NCBI GenBank assembly: GCA_002787855.1
Contig: PCVB01000019.1
Coordinates: 1-13,148 of the forward strand
Length of the DNA stretch: 13,148 nt
DNA from: Candidatus Zambryskibacteria bacterium CG11_big_fil_rev_8_21_14_0_20_42_18
Lineage (GTDB): Bacteria; Patescibacteriota; Minisyncoccia; Phycocordibacterales; Zambryskibacteraceae
Direction of reading: 5' to 3'
Below, piece by piece: positions 1 through 5,774 of this stretch (positions are counted from its first letter, which is position 1; the number at the start of each line of letters is the position of its first letter). Position numbers and translations under genes: made by a program. The notes beneath the pieces were generated by a model. The model was not told where the DNA came from. It saw nothing but the letters and a program-made list of their open reading frames with translations, and made no database searches.

Positions 1-9
1 AAAATAGAA

Positions 10-53
10 AAATTAAAAAAATAAAACGCGCCCTTGACCTTTTGGTCTCGGGC
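10..53 (-). terminator. Rho-independent terminator of the small exported protein gene
   Basis: On the minus strand a hairpin (positions 53-30) has outer arms GCCC/GGGC, inner arms GACC/GGTC separated by a two-base mismatch, and an AAAA loop. It is followed, after CGCG, by a T-rich tract (positions 26-10). It lies about 30 bases after the TGA stop of the upstream minus-strand gene, so it should end that transcript. Confidence 0.8.
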
Positions 54-75
54 ACGTCTCTCCTGTGTTATTTGT

Positions 76-91
76 GCCTGATAAATCAGGC
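76..91. repeat. Perfect inverted repeat across a stop codon
   Basis: GCCTGAT and ATCAGGC (7 bp each) flank a two-base AA centre. The repeat covers the TGA stop (86-88) of the minus-strand gene and sits just before its terminator. It may be an accessory 3' hairpin or a chance palindrome; the tight loop argues against a very stable RNA structure. Confidence 0.4.
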
Positions 92-412
92 GAGAACCGG
101 TTGAAATTTGAGTTCGTTGTTGTATTCAGGTTGACCATAGCTTGGGCAAGGACCAACCCAATTTCCGGCGCTGGCATGAATGTAAGCCTGGCGCATAACC
201 TCAAAAGAGGTGCTCTTTGTTATGACGAGCATTTTTTCCCCGAAATTAACGACGACTTCCGTCTTTTTCTGGTGCTCGCCTCTGTCCTCATCTTCGGCTT
301 CGGCAAAAAGCCTGGCTTGAGTAATAACACCCTCAAGGGAGGCTCCAGCTAACACCACTGCTGACCACACACCACAACACAATTTCCGTTTTTCACCCAG
401 ACAATCTTTCAT
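86..412 (-). CDS. Small predicted exported protein, unknown family (108 aa)
   Basis: I do not recognise this protein. The ATG at 412 is chosen because GGGAG lies 7 bases upstream; an in-frame GTG at 430 has no such support. The N-terminus reads as a Sec signal peptide: charged residues 2-10 (KDCLGEKRK), a hydrophobic stretch at about 11-30, then a possible cleavage site near ITQA (30-33). The mature part starts acidic (EAEDED, 38-43), then has a VVVNFGEK-MLVITK stretch resembling beta strands and an NWVGPCP segment with one Cys (89). Cys 4, 12 and 13 are in the signal. It has its own promoter, a 5' hairpin and a terminator, so it appears to be a monocistronic unit. That framing is the best evidence that it is real. 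Confidence 0.6.
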   Translation of the reverse strand: MKDCLGEKRKLCCGVWSAVVLAGASLEGVITQARLFAEAEDEDRGEHQKKTEVVVNFGEKMLVITKSTSFEVMRQAYIHASAGNWVGPCPSYGQPEYNNELKFQPVLA

Positions 413-425
413 TTCTAATCTCCCT

Positions 426-441
426 GTCACATTTTTGTGAC
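426..441. promoter_or_regulatory. 5' UTR inverted repeat (GTCACA-N4-TGTGAC)
   Basis: A perfect 6 bp inverted repeat with a four-base loop lies about 14 bases upstream of the ATG at 412, ending next to the GGGAG ribosome-binding sequence and downstream of the predicted promoter. As RNA it would form a small hairpin next to the ribosome site; as DNA the TGTGAC half-sites resemble a dimer operator. Either role is inference. Confidence 0.45.
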
Positions 442-500
442 GTTTGTTGTTGTAAAAAAACTTCTCTTAGAATCAGGTACACTTTCCCCGTTCCTTCATT

Positions 501-529
501 ATCTTATCATACTTGAACCAAATTGTCAA
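501..529 (-). promoter_or_regulatory. Sigma-70 type promoter of the small exported protein gene
   Basis: On the minus strand a perfect -35 TTGACA (529-524) is followed by a 17-base spacer and a -10 TAAGAT (506-501). It predicts a 5' leader of roughly 80 bases before the ATG at 412, long compared with other promoters in this window, and the leader contains the GTCACA/TGTGAC hairpin. Confidence 0.65.
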
Positions 530-545
530 TGTAAAAATAAGTAGG

Positions 546-554
546 TGTGGATAA
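546..554 (-). promoter_or_regulatory. DnaA-box consensus 9-mer
   Basis: The minus strand reads TTATCCACA, the consensus DnaA box, 16 bases upstream of the -35 of the next promoter. The identical 9-mer in the same orientation lies just upstream of the csoR promoter (10545-10553). Actual DnaA binding is inference. Confidence 0.4.
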
Positions 555-562
555 CGTGAGAA

Positions 563-1420
563 TTAAGGTTGGAAGAGTTCTTCGGGTAAAAACTTCACTT
601 GCGAGACTTCAGAAAACTGTTTGGCTGTAGCTTCAATTTGTGCCCATAAAATACCTGTTCGACAGGAACCACCAGTGGTTTTATTCTCCGGATCGGCAAA
701 GGAGAGAGTGAGAGAACTGTTGTTAAGAGAGGCGCCTGTCAAACTAAATCCCGCAAGTGGAAACTCGGTATCAAGACCTCTATTTTTTTCTTGGAAAGTA
801 AGCTGGCCTTGGAGTAAGAGTTTAACGGCGTCTTGGATAGGGGTGACTGTCAGAGGGATCTCCCTTTCAACTGCTTCTAGGCCTTTAGCCGAACAGAGGA
901 GATTACCTGAAGCATCTTTATCATTGGATTCGTTGTAATAGTAGAGTTTTATAATCCTAGTTTGAGATAGATCTGTCTGGAAGCGCACTGGTATTCTCAA
1001 TTCATCATCATGTTCCGAGAGGCCTGAAGGATTATCTTTCTGTAATACTAAAGTCCCTATCTGGCTAGCAGTTGGAGTGAAAAAAATCAGAGTAGTTTCA
1101 AAGGGTACAAACTCGGTGGTCATCCAGTTTACCTCGCCTGTGGCGGGGTCACCTTGAGCTTGGGCAATGCCCACTGCCAGTTCTTGACCTTCACCATCCA
1201 GTAGACGCACTGGAAAACTGGCTTCGAAATACCAATTGCCCCTGGCCTCACCCTTGACTACCAGAGGACTGCTAACAACTGCATTGGCGACTGGAGTAGT
1301 CACACGGATAAGATTGTCTTTGCCTGTCGGAGTAATAGTGTTTTTGTTTGAGTAGAGAAAGAGAGCTCCTAAAATAACTGCCACCACCGCGATGATAACG
1401 ATGTAAAAAGATTTTTTCAT
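563..1420 (-). CDS. Membrane-anchored Gmad2-GerMN domain protein (285 aa)
   Basis: Residues 1-23 are a lysine-led hydrophobic anchor or signal (MKKSFYIVIIAVVAVILG). About 36-147 match the Gmad2 immunoglobulin-like domain (VTTPVANAVVSSPLVVKGEA; GNWYFEASFPVRLLDG). About 155-285 match the GerMN fold (KLYYYN, VEREIPLTVTPIQDAVKLLL, TEFPLAGFSL, LTLSFADP, QFSEVSQVKF). Cys176 and Cys253 could form a disulfide outside the membrane. These domains were named from spore-germination proteins, but this combination is common in non-sporulating Patescibacteria, so a cell-envelope role is likelier. The ATG at 1420 is preferred over an upstream TTG at 1453, which would overlap the preceding murA-like gene; ATG 1420 leaves one base after the murA stop, implying translational coupling. 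No hairpin terminator follows it. Confidence 0.85.
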   Translation of the reverse strand: MKKSFYIVIIAVVAVILGALFLYSNKNTITPTGKDNLIRVTTPVANAVVSSPLVVKGEARGNWYFEASFPVRLLDGEGQELAVGIAQAQGDPATGEVNWMTTEFVPFETTLIFFTPTASQIGTLVLQKDNPSGLSEHDDELRIPVRFQTDLSQTRIIKLYYYNESNDKDASGNLLCSAKGLEAVEREIPLTVTPIQDAVKLLLQGQLTFQEKNRGLDTEFPLAGFSLTGASLNNSSLTLSFADPENKTTGGSCRTGILWAQIEATAKQFSEVSQVKFLPEELFQP

Positions 1421-1421
1421 A

Positions 1422-2747
1422 TTATTGATTAAGTATTTTAATTTTGGCCCCAACTTTATTTAACCGACCTACAATATCTTCATAGCCGCGTTTAATGGCA
1501 TAGACATTACGAAGAACAGATGTCCCATCTGCTCTCAACATCGCTACAAAAAGCATCACCGCTGGTCGCAGAGCTGGAGGGCAAATTATCTGCGCCCCTT
1601 TGAGTTTAGTTGGTCCTTCAATAAAAACTCTGTGCTGATCCGCCAGACGCACATTCGCCCCTAGTTTATTGAGTTCGGTGAAGAAGATAGCCCGGTCCTC
1701 CCACATCCAGTCATGGATAAGAGTAATTCCCTCGGCCTGTGTGGCAATGGGTACGAAGAAAGGTAAGTTGTCTGTATTGATACCCGGATACGGTTGAGCA
1801 TGGATCTTGTCGTGAAGGGCATGAAGTTTGGAGGGCTTGAGAGTGAGGTCTACGAGTTTGGTGTAACCATTTTTAGAAAAATAAGTTTTCGATGCCTCAT
1901 ATTTAAGCCCCATCTTCTCTAATTTGAGTAACTCTACTTTCAAAAAGTCGATAGGCGCTCTCTTGACCACTAGTTTGGAACGCGTCAGTATCGCCGCGGT
2001 GATAAAGAGCATCGCTTCCACTGGATCCTCGCTGTTGTAGTACTCGATATCTTCATTTACATTTGGGTTACCTTTGATAATAAGCGTTTTGGTACCAATA
2101 CCCTCTATCTCTATCCCTAGTTTCTTGAGGAAGTAGCAAACCTCGAGCACCATATAGTTTTGTTGGGCGAAGTCGATAACCGTTTTCTGCTCTAAAACTG
2201 CAGCGCGGAGGATAGCGTTAGTGGTACCAGTGTCTGACGCTTCATACATCACCACCTCACCTTTTATCTTCCTCTTGGTTGAGATTTCGTAGTGGTCTTC
2301 TTTCGTCACAATGTTTAATCCAAGATCTTCTAAAGCATAGCGATGCGCAGAGATAGTGCGCTCCCCCATCTTGCATCCACCAATGTGAGGCAGTTTAAAT
2401 GATTTCAAATGTAGAGAGAGTGGACCAATGAGCAAGAGGGCAGAGCGAATTTTGCCTGTAGCTTTAGTATTGATACGCGAGGTAGAAAAAATTTTAGGAG
2501 GCTTTATGGTGAGAGTATGTTTACCAGTCCAAACTACTTTTATCCCAATACTTTTGAAAACTTCTATAAACCGATTGATCTCTTCGATACGAGGGATATT
2601 GTGTAAAGTAGTTTTACCTCTATTGACTAGAGCGGCAGCAAAAAGATGCGTCGCGCCATTTTTAGAAGCATTGGTAGTGATAGAACCAGAGAGTTTGTGT
2701 CCTCCTTCTATCTCGAAGTCGTCTCTCTCGTCCTGCCAATTCGCCAT
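1422..2747 (-). CDS. murA: MurA-like UDP-N-acetylglucosamine 1-carboxyvinyltransferase (441 aa)
   Basis: The EPSP synthase/MurA family transfers enolpyruvate from PEP to UDP-GlcNAc, the first committed step of peptidoglycan synthesis in the cytoplasm. Visible family residues: SKNGA with Lys29-Asn30 (PEP site), KIRSALLLIGPL with Arg101, the mobile loop GGCKMGER with catalytic Cys125 and Arg130, TDNLPF with Asp326 (general base), WEDRAIFF with Arg352, and ALRPAVMLF with Arg394. All key positions of classical MurA therefore have a counterpart, and Cys125 predicts fosfomycin sensitivity of the enzyme. The length is slightly above the usual 420. Overall it is divergent and may be a second MurA copy. 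The ATG at 2747 gives a normal MurA N-terminus, yet the only strong ribosome site upstream (AGGAGG, 2777-2772) is 24 bases away. It sits between doxX-like and Gmad2-GerMN genes. Confidence 0.88.
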   Translation of the reverse strand: MANWQDERDDFEIEGGHKLSGSITTNASKNGATHLFAAALVNRGKTTLHNIPRIEEINRFIEVFKSIGIKVVWTGKHTLTIKPPKIFSTSRINTKATGKIRSALLLIGPLSLHLKSFKLPHIGGCKMGERTISAHRYALEDLGLNIVTKEDHYEISTKRKIKGEVVMYEASDTGTTNAILRAAVLEQKTVIDFAQQNYMVLEVCYFLKKLGIEIEGIGTKTLIIKGNPNVNEDIEYYNSEDPVEAMLFITAAILTRSKLVVKRAPIDFLKVELLKLEKMGLKYEASKTYFSKNGYTKLVDLTLKPSKLHALHDKIHAQPYPGINTDNLPFFVPIATQAEGITLIHDWMWEDRAIFFTELNKLGANVRLADQHRVFIEGPTKLKGAQIICPPALRPAVMLFVAMLRADGTSVLRNVYAIKRGYEDIVGRLNKVGAKIKILNQ

Positions 2748-2766
2748 AGTCCGTACAATATATCAT
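2662..2766 (-). other. Possible 34-codon overlapping ORF with ideal ribosome site
   Basis: AGGAGG at 2777-2772 is five bases from an ATG at 2766, which opens a 34-codon frame ending at TAA (2664-2662). It overlaps the murA-like start in another frame. The predicted peptide begins MIYCTDYGELAG and becomes very arginine-rich (RERRLRDRRR), as expected of a shadow frame. A translated leader that feeds ribosomes to ATG 2747 is possible, but I would not annotate it as a protein gene without data. Confidence 0.2.
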
Positions 2767-2785
2767 AGAGACCTCCTAAAAACCT

Positions 2786-3229
2786 TTAGCGTTCTTTACT
2801 TCTTTGTGCTAGAAGGACTAAAGCAAGTATCTGAAGAAGATGGTCATCGAGGAGCGGACTGTGCTCCGGTGGAAAAGCCGCCATGTAAATAAAGAGCATT
2901 ATAAGACTACCGGCAAGAGCCCCCCAGACTACAAATCTATTGAAGAGAAGTGTAAGTCCAGTACCGAGAATACCGAGCATGAAGAGCCAGTCTATAATAT
3001 TTACTCCGTAAAACCCTAGACCAACCATGCTTTGGAAAAAATCGGCAAATGGTCCGCGAGTACCGAAAGAGAGAAAACCAGCTGTGGGGGAAGCGCCATT
3101 TATCCATGCATCAGCGCTGTTTGTCGCGAAACCGAGACCAAACACTTTGTCGAAGAAAGGCCAAAGGAACATGCCACTCATGAATAAACGCAAAGTTACC
3201 CACGTAATTTTTTTTGTAATCATATGCAT
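2786..3229 (-). CDS. DoxX-like small membrane protein (147 aa)
   Basis: The protein has four predicted membrane spans (about 8-30, 75-97, 99-119 and 128-142) and the DoxX/DoxD-type opening RLFMSGMFLWPFFDKVFGLGF. Between spans 1 and 2 lies a long loop (ATNSADAWINGASPTAGF...) like that of DoxD-like proteins, named from the thiosulfate:quinone oxidoreductase small subunit. Here no partner oxidoreductase is present, so the substrate is unknown. The tail is basic (AQRSKER). Two in-frame ATGs exist, 3229 and 3223. A TACAAT -10 at 3237-3232 ends only two bases before ATG 3229, so if it is used the transcript probably starts near the second ATG (3223) and is leaderless. It leads a likely operon with the murA-like and Gmad2-GerMN genes. 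Confidence 0.8.
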   Translation of the reverse strand: MHMITKKITWVTLRLFMSGMFLWPFFDKVFGLGFATNSADAWINGASPTAGFLSFGTRGPFADFFQSMVGLGFYGVNIIDWLFMLGILGTGLTLLFNRFVVWGALAGSLIMLFIYMAAFPPEHSPLLDDHLLQILALVLLAQRSKER

Positions 3230-3257
3230 TTATTGTAACACTAGAGTGTGGTAGAAT
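3230..3257 (+). promoter_or_regulatory. Divergent promoter region, plus-strand promoter of the EamA gene
   Basis: TTATTG (3230-3235), a 16-base spacer, then TAGAAT (3252-3257). Ten bases separate the -10 from ATG 3268, so the mRNA should be leaderless or nearly so. The -35 shares bases with a minus-strand TACAAT (3237-3232) for the doxX-like gene, so the two promoters would compete. Confidence 0.5.
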
Positions 3258-3267
3258 TCTAAGCAAC

Positions 3268-3684
3268 ATGTGGATTGGATACGCCATACTTTCAGCCATC
3301 TTCGCCTCCGCCGTTGCTATCCTCGGCAAAATTGGACTTAAAAATATTGACTCTACTCTCGCCACCACTATCCGTTCCGTCGTCATGGCCGTTTTCCTCA
3401 TTGGCACCACACTCGCCTTACAGAAGTTTGCATTGATAAAAACTGTTGGTAACCAAGCCCTCACCTTTATTGTCTTCTCTGGCATTGCCGGCGCACTCTC
3501 ATGGCTCTTCTACTTCCTTGCTCTTAAAAATGGCCCCGCCTCCGGTGTGGCGGCTCTGGACCGACTTAGTGTTGTCTTCGTCGTCGTACTGGCAGCAATG
3601 TTTCTCGGTGAAGGTCTCACTTTGAAATCTATCGCCGGTCTCGTTTTACTTGTCCTCGGCGCCCTTCTAATCGTTTTCAAATAA
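3268..3684 (+). CDS. EamA-family transporter, single-domain small form (138 aa)
   Basis: The protein is almost wholly hydrophobic, with about five membrane spans, starting at the first residues (MWIGYAILSAIFASAVAILGK). The pattern IGLKNIDSTLATTIRS after span 1 and the late FLALKNGPASGVAALDRLSVVFVVVLAAMFLGE ending in a short span are typical of one EamA (DMT) repeat. Most members have two repeats (about 300 aa); this is one, so it would work as a dimer like the small multidrug or YdzE-like proteins. The substrate cannot be told. The gene ends many codons in C (GCC, CTC, GTC, ATC), unlike its neighbours, suggesting either a different origin or strand bias. No Shine-Dalgarno is seen; the promoter placement predicts a leaderless mRNA. 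Confidence 0.85.
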   Translation: MWIGYAILSAIFASAVAILGKIGLKNIDSTLATTIRSVVMAVFLIGTTLALQKFALIKTVGNQALTFIVFSGIAGALSWLFYFLALKNGPASGVAALDRLSVVFVVVLAAMFLGEGLTLKSIAGLVLLVLGALLIVFK

Positions 3685-3702
3685 TCGAGCTTTCCTCTCT
3701 AC

Positions 3703-3858
3703 TCATATATTCTCAAGTTCGTTGCCAATAAATTCAGTTGCAGGAACCTTAACCACATCTACTTTTTTATTTTTAAATTGTAACCAAGCACCGACGCCGG
3801 CAAGAATAAGTACCGTGATAATAAGTAGAGAAGATTTAGTGTGTTTATGCATCGCCAT
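3703..3858 (-). CDS. Small single-span membrane protein (51 aa)
   Basis: This short frame starts MAMHKHTKSS, has one hydrophobic span at about 11-27 (LLIITVLILAGVGAWLQF), then a basic patch (KNKK) and a polar tail ending NELENI. The layout (short basic start, one span, about 24-residue tail) suggests a membrane-anchored peptide. An extended -10 (TGATATAAT) lies 16 bases upstream of ATG 3858, which supports expression. ATG 3852 is an alternative start. It is convergent with the EamA gene (18 bases apart) and divergent from homospermidine synthase. The function is unknown. Confidence 0.5.
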   Translation of the reverse strand: MAMHKHTKSSLLIITVLILAGVGAWLQFKNKKVDVVKVPATEFIGNELENI

Positions 3859-3874
3859 CCATATAGTTCGTTAG

Positions 3875-3883
3875 ATTATATCA
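3875..3883 (-). promoter_or_regulatory. Extended -10 promoter of the 51-aa membrane protein
   Basis: The minus strand reads TGATATAAT (3883-3875): a perfect TATAAT preceded by TGN. No good -35 lies at 16-18 bases, as expected for an extended -10 promoter. The transcript would start around 3868, leaving about a 10-base leader before ATG 3858. Confidence 0.5.
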
Positions 3884-3913
3884 TGTAAGGCCTCAAGATA
3901 AATACAAATTCTA

Positions 3914-3941
3914 TTGACAAGATAAATATTACCTATATAAA
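3914..3941 (+). promoter_or_regulatory. Promoter of homospermidine synthase, probably leaderless
   Basis: A perfect -35 TTGACA (3914-3919), 16-base spacer and -10 TATAAA (3936-3941). Only eight bases lie between the -10 and ATG 3950, so transcription should begin at or beside the start codon. No ribosome-binding sequence precedes the gene. Confidence 0.65.
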
Positions 3942-3949
3942 TATAAATT

Positions 3950-5362
3950 ATGATAAAACAAAAATTTTCTGGAAAAATTCTGATCATCGGATTCGGAAGT
4001 ATCGGGCAAGGTTACCTTCCGATTCTACTCAGACATTTTGATGTGGCTAAAAAAAATATTACGATTGTCACCGGAGATAATCGCGGTGAAAAAATAGCAA
4101 AAAAATATGGTGTTCGTTTTATTATTGAACCGTTAAAAAGGGCGAATTACAAAAAGGCAATTTTGTCTCGTGTGGGACGAGGAGATTTCTTATTGAATCT
4201 CTCTGTTGATGTTTATTCCGTGGATGTAATTAAACTCTGTCAGAAAAACGGTATTCTCTACTTGGATACAGTAGTGGAATCCTGGAAGGGTTATTATACA
4301 GATAAAACTTTCTCTGTCTCGGAGCGTTCAAATTACAATCTAAGAGAACAAGCCCTTGCCTTACGTAAACTATCGTTAAAGGGCGAACGCCCTACTGCAG
4401 TAATAGCGCACGGGGCAAATCCTGGCTTAGTCTCTCACTTCGTCAAAGAAGCCTTGCTAAAAATTGCCAAAGATATTGGTAAGAAAGTAGCTGAACCTAG
4501 AACTCGAAAAGACTGGGCCAAACTTGCGCAGACACTTGGGGTCAAGGTTATCCACATTGCAGAACGAGACACCCAGAAAGAAAAAGAGCCCAAGAAGATA
4601 GATGAATTTTTAAACACTTGGTCAGTTGATGGGCTGTATTCTGAAGGACTTCAACCATCAGAGATGGGATGGGGTACACATGAGAAACGCTTGCCGGAGT
4701 TTGGTCGTGAACATAAATCTGGATGTAAAAGTGCTATTTATTTAGAGCAACCAGGATTTACCACACAAGTGCGTAGCTGGACACCGGTTTCTGGGCAACA
4801 ATACGGATGGGTCATCACTCACCATGAGTCTATCTCTATTGCCGATTATCTAACCCTAAAAGATAAAAATAAAGTTCTCTACAGACCGACAGTGCATTAT
4901 GCATATCATCCTTGTGACAGTGCGGTTCTTTCTCTCCTAGAGTCAGCAGAACGTGGAGGAAAACTTCCAAGCACTACGAGAGTTATCAGAGACAAGATAA
5001 TGAAGGGGGGCGTCGACGAACTCGGAGTACTTCTCATGGGACATAAGAAAAATGCTTTGTGGTACGGTTCAAGCTTATCTATCGACAAGACACGCAAACT
5101 TACTCCTTATAACAATGCTACGAGCCTACAAGTTGTCGCCGGTCTACTTGGCGCCATGAGTTGGATAATGAAAAACCCGAATAGAGGCATCCTAGATGCA
5201 GAAGAAATCGATCACAGGTCTGTCATGAAGTCAGCAAGACCATACTTAGGAAAAATGCTTGCCCGATACACCAACTGGACTCCTCTCCAAGGACGAGGAG
5301 AACTCTTCCCAGAGAAACTTGATACTAAAGATCCTTGGCAGTTCGACAATTTCCTAGTTTAG
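3950..5362 (+). CDS. hss: Homospermidine synthase (470 aa)
   Basis: The enzyme makes sym-homospermidine by NAD-dependent transfer of an aminobutyl group between putrescine units (or from spermidine to putrescine) in the cytoplasm. The N-terminal Rossmann motif is plain (ILIIGFGSIGQGYLPILLRH, residues 10-29). Further family signatures are LYLDTVVESW (103-112), AHGANPGLVSHFVKEAL (153-169), TWSVDGLYSEGLQPSEMGWGTHE (223-245, here split by position), HHESISIADYL (291-301), YHPCDSAVLSLLE (319-331) and DELGVLLMGH (356-365). The length matches the roughly 477-residue bacterial enzyme, so it looks complete. No ornithine or arginine decarboxylase is nearby, so putrescine must come from elsewhere in the genome or from a host. 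Its last 38 bases overlap the convergent CC...CNHGMG gene. A perfect DnaA-box 9-mer lies inside (4548-4556). Confidence 0.93.
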   Translation: MIKQKFSGKILIIGFGSIGQGYLPILLRHFDVAKKNITIVTGDNRGEKIAKKYGVRFIIEPLKRANYKKAILSRVGRGDFLLNLSVDVYSVDVIKLCQKNGILYLDTVVESWKGYYTDKTFSVSERSNYNLREQALALRKLSLKGERPTAVIAHGANPGLVSHFVKEALLKIAKDIGKKVAEPRTRKDWAKLAQTLGVKVIHIAERDTQKEKEPKKIDEFLNTWSVDGLYSEGLQPSEMGWGTHEKRLPEFGREHKSGCKSAIYLEQPGFTTQVRSWTPVSGQQYGWVITHHESISIADYLTLKDKNKVLYRPTVHYAYHPCDSAVLSLLESAERGGKLPSTTRVIRDKIMKGGVDELGVLLMGHKKNALWYGSSLSIDKTRKLTPYNNATSLQVVAGLLGAMSWIMKNPNRGILDAEEIDHRSVMKSARPYLGKMLARYTNWTPLQGRGELFPEKLDTKDPWQFDNFLV

Positions 5363-5690
5363 GTATTGGGTGTAGAATAAATATTGGAAACCAGTATGAA
5401 TTAACTACCAAAGCAGTCTCCCACATTTCTTTTTCATTAGCCCCCTGACTAGCCATAAGTTCCAAGAGACCCAGCATGCCCATGCCATGATTACAGTCTG
5501 GGAAATGCGTCGAGTTACCACAGCACGGCCTGTATATGCTCTTTGATACTTTCTCAACAAGCTCTTGTTGAGCCGGTGTTAAATCGAAAAACTGGTGACG
5601 ACTATAATGATTCATAGCATCGCCTTGAGCCATGCTCCATCCTGCCGTTGAAGCAAATCGACCGGCACCACCGTATCTTTGGTCTGACAT
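5325..5690 (-). CDS. Short protein with CC-x8-C-x-H (CNHGMG) motif, end of copper operon, possibly truncated (121 aa)
   Basis: Unknown function. The conserved-looking core is SIYRPCCGNSTHFPDCNHGMG (residues 51-71, Cys56, Cys57, Cys66, His62, His68) followed by a helix, MLGLLELMASQGANEKEMWE, and NSYWFP (97-102). The Cys/His cluster suggests metal or thiol chemistry. I have an impression of longer Patescibacterial relatives with an export signal and more sequence after YWFP, but cannot check this. ATG 5690 is chosen because GAGG lies five bases upstream. A TTG at 5753 would add 21 residues (LNLFWALGL...), perhaps the rest of a signal. The last 19 residues are read through the gap and back over the end of hss, so the C-terminus may be a replacement tail. 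It is the last gene of the CsoR-controlled run; no terminator follows. Confidence 0.6.
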   Translation of the reverse strand: MSDQRYGGAGRFASTAGWSMAQGDAMNHYSRHQFFDLTPAQQELVEKVSKSIYRPCCGNSTHFPDCNHGMGMLGLLELMASQGANEKEMWETALVVNSYWFPIFILHPIPKLGNCRTAKDL

Positions 5691-5774
5691 TTCACCCTCG
5701 ATGAGAATCTCATTTTGGCTAGAGAGTCCTAAAGCCCAGAAGAGATTTAACAAGCATCATTTGGTTTCTCTATT

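Noticed and set aside
65..352. 95-codon plus-strand frame over the small exported protein gene
   Set aside because: No ribosome site or promoter; the opposite strand has a signal peptide, promoter, ribosome site and terminator.
546..554. Replication origin based on DnaA-box sequences
   Set aside because: The three boxes are kilobases apart, with no cluster, no AT-rich unwinding element beside them and no dnaA or dnaN gene.
2428..2892. 154-codon plus-strand frame
   Set aside because: Antisense to the conserved MurA-like and DoxX-like genes; composition is that of a shadow frame.
3252..3261. Palindrome TAGAATTCTA upstream of the EamA gene as an operator
   Set aside because: It is explained by the TAGAAT -10 element and its chance continuation; short and AT-rich.
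3111..3485. 124-codon minus-strand frame across the doxX/EamA divergent region
   Set aside because: It would overlap two better supported genes and both divergent promoters; no recognisable domain.
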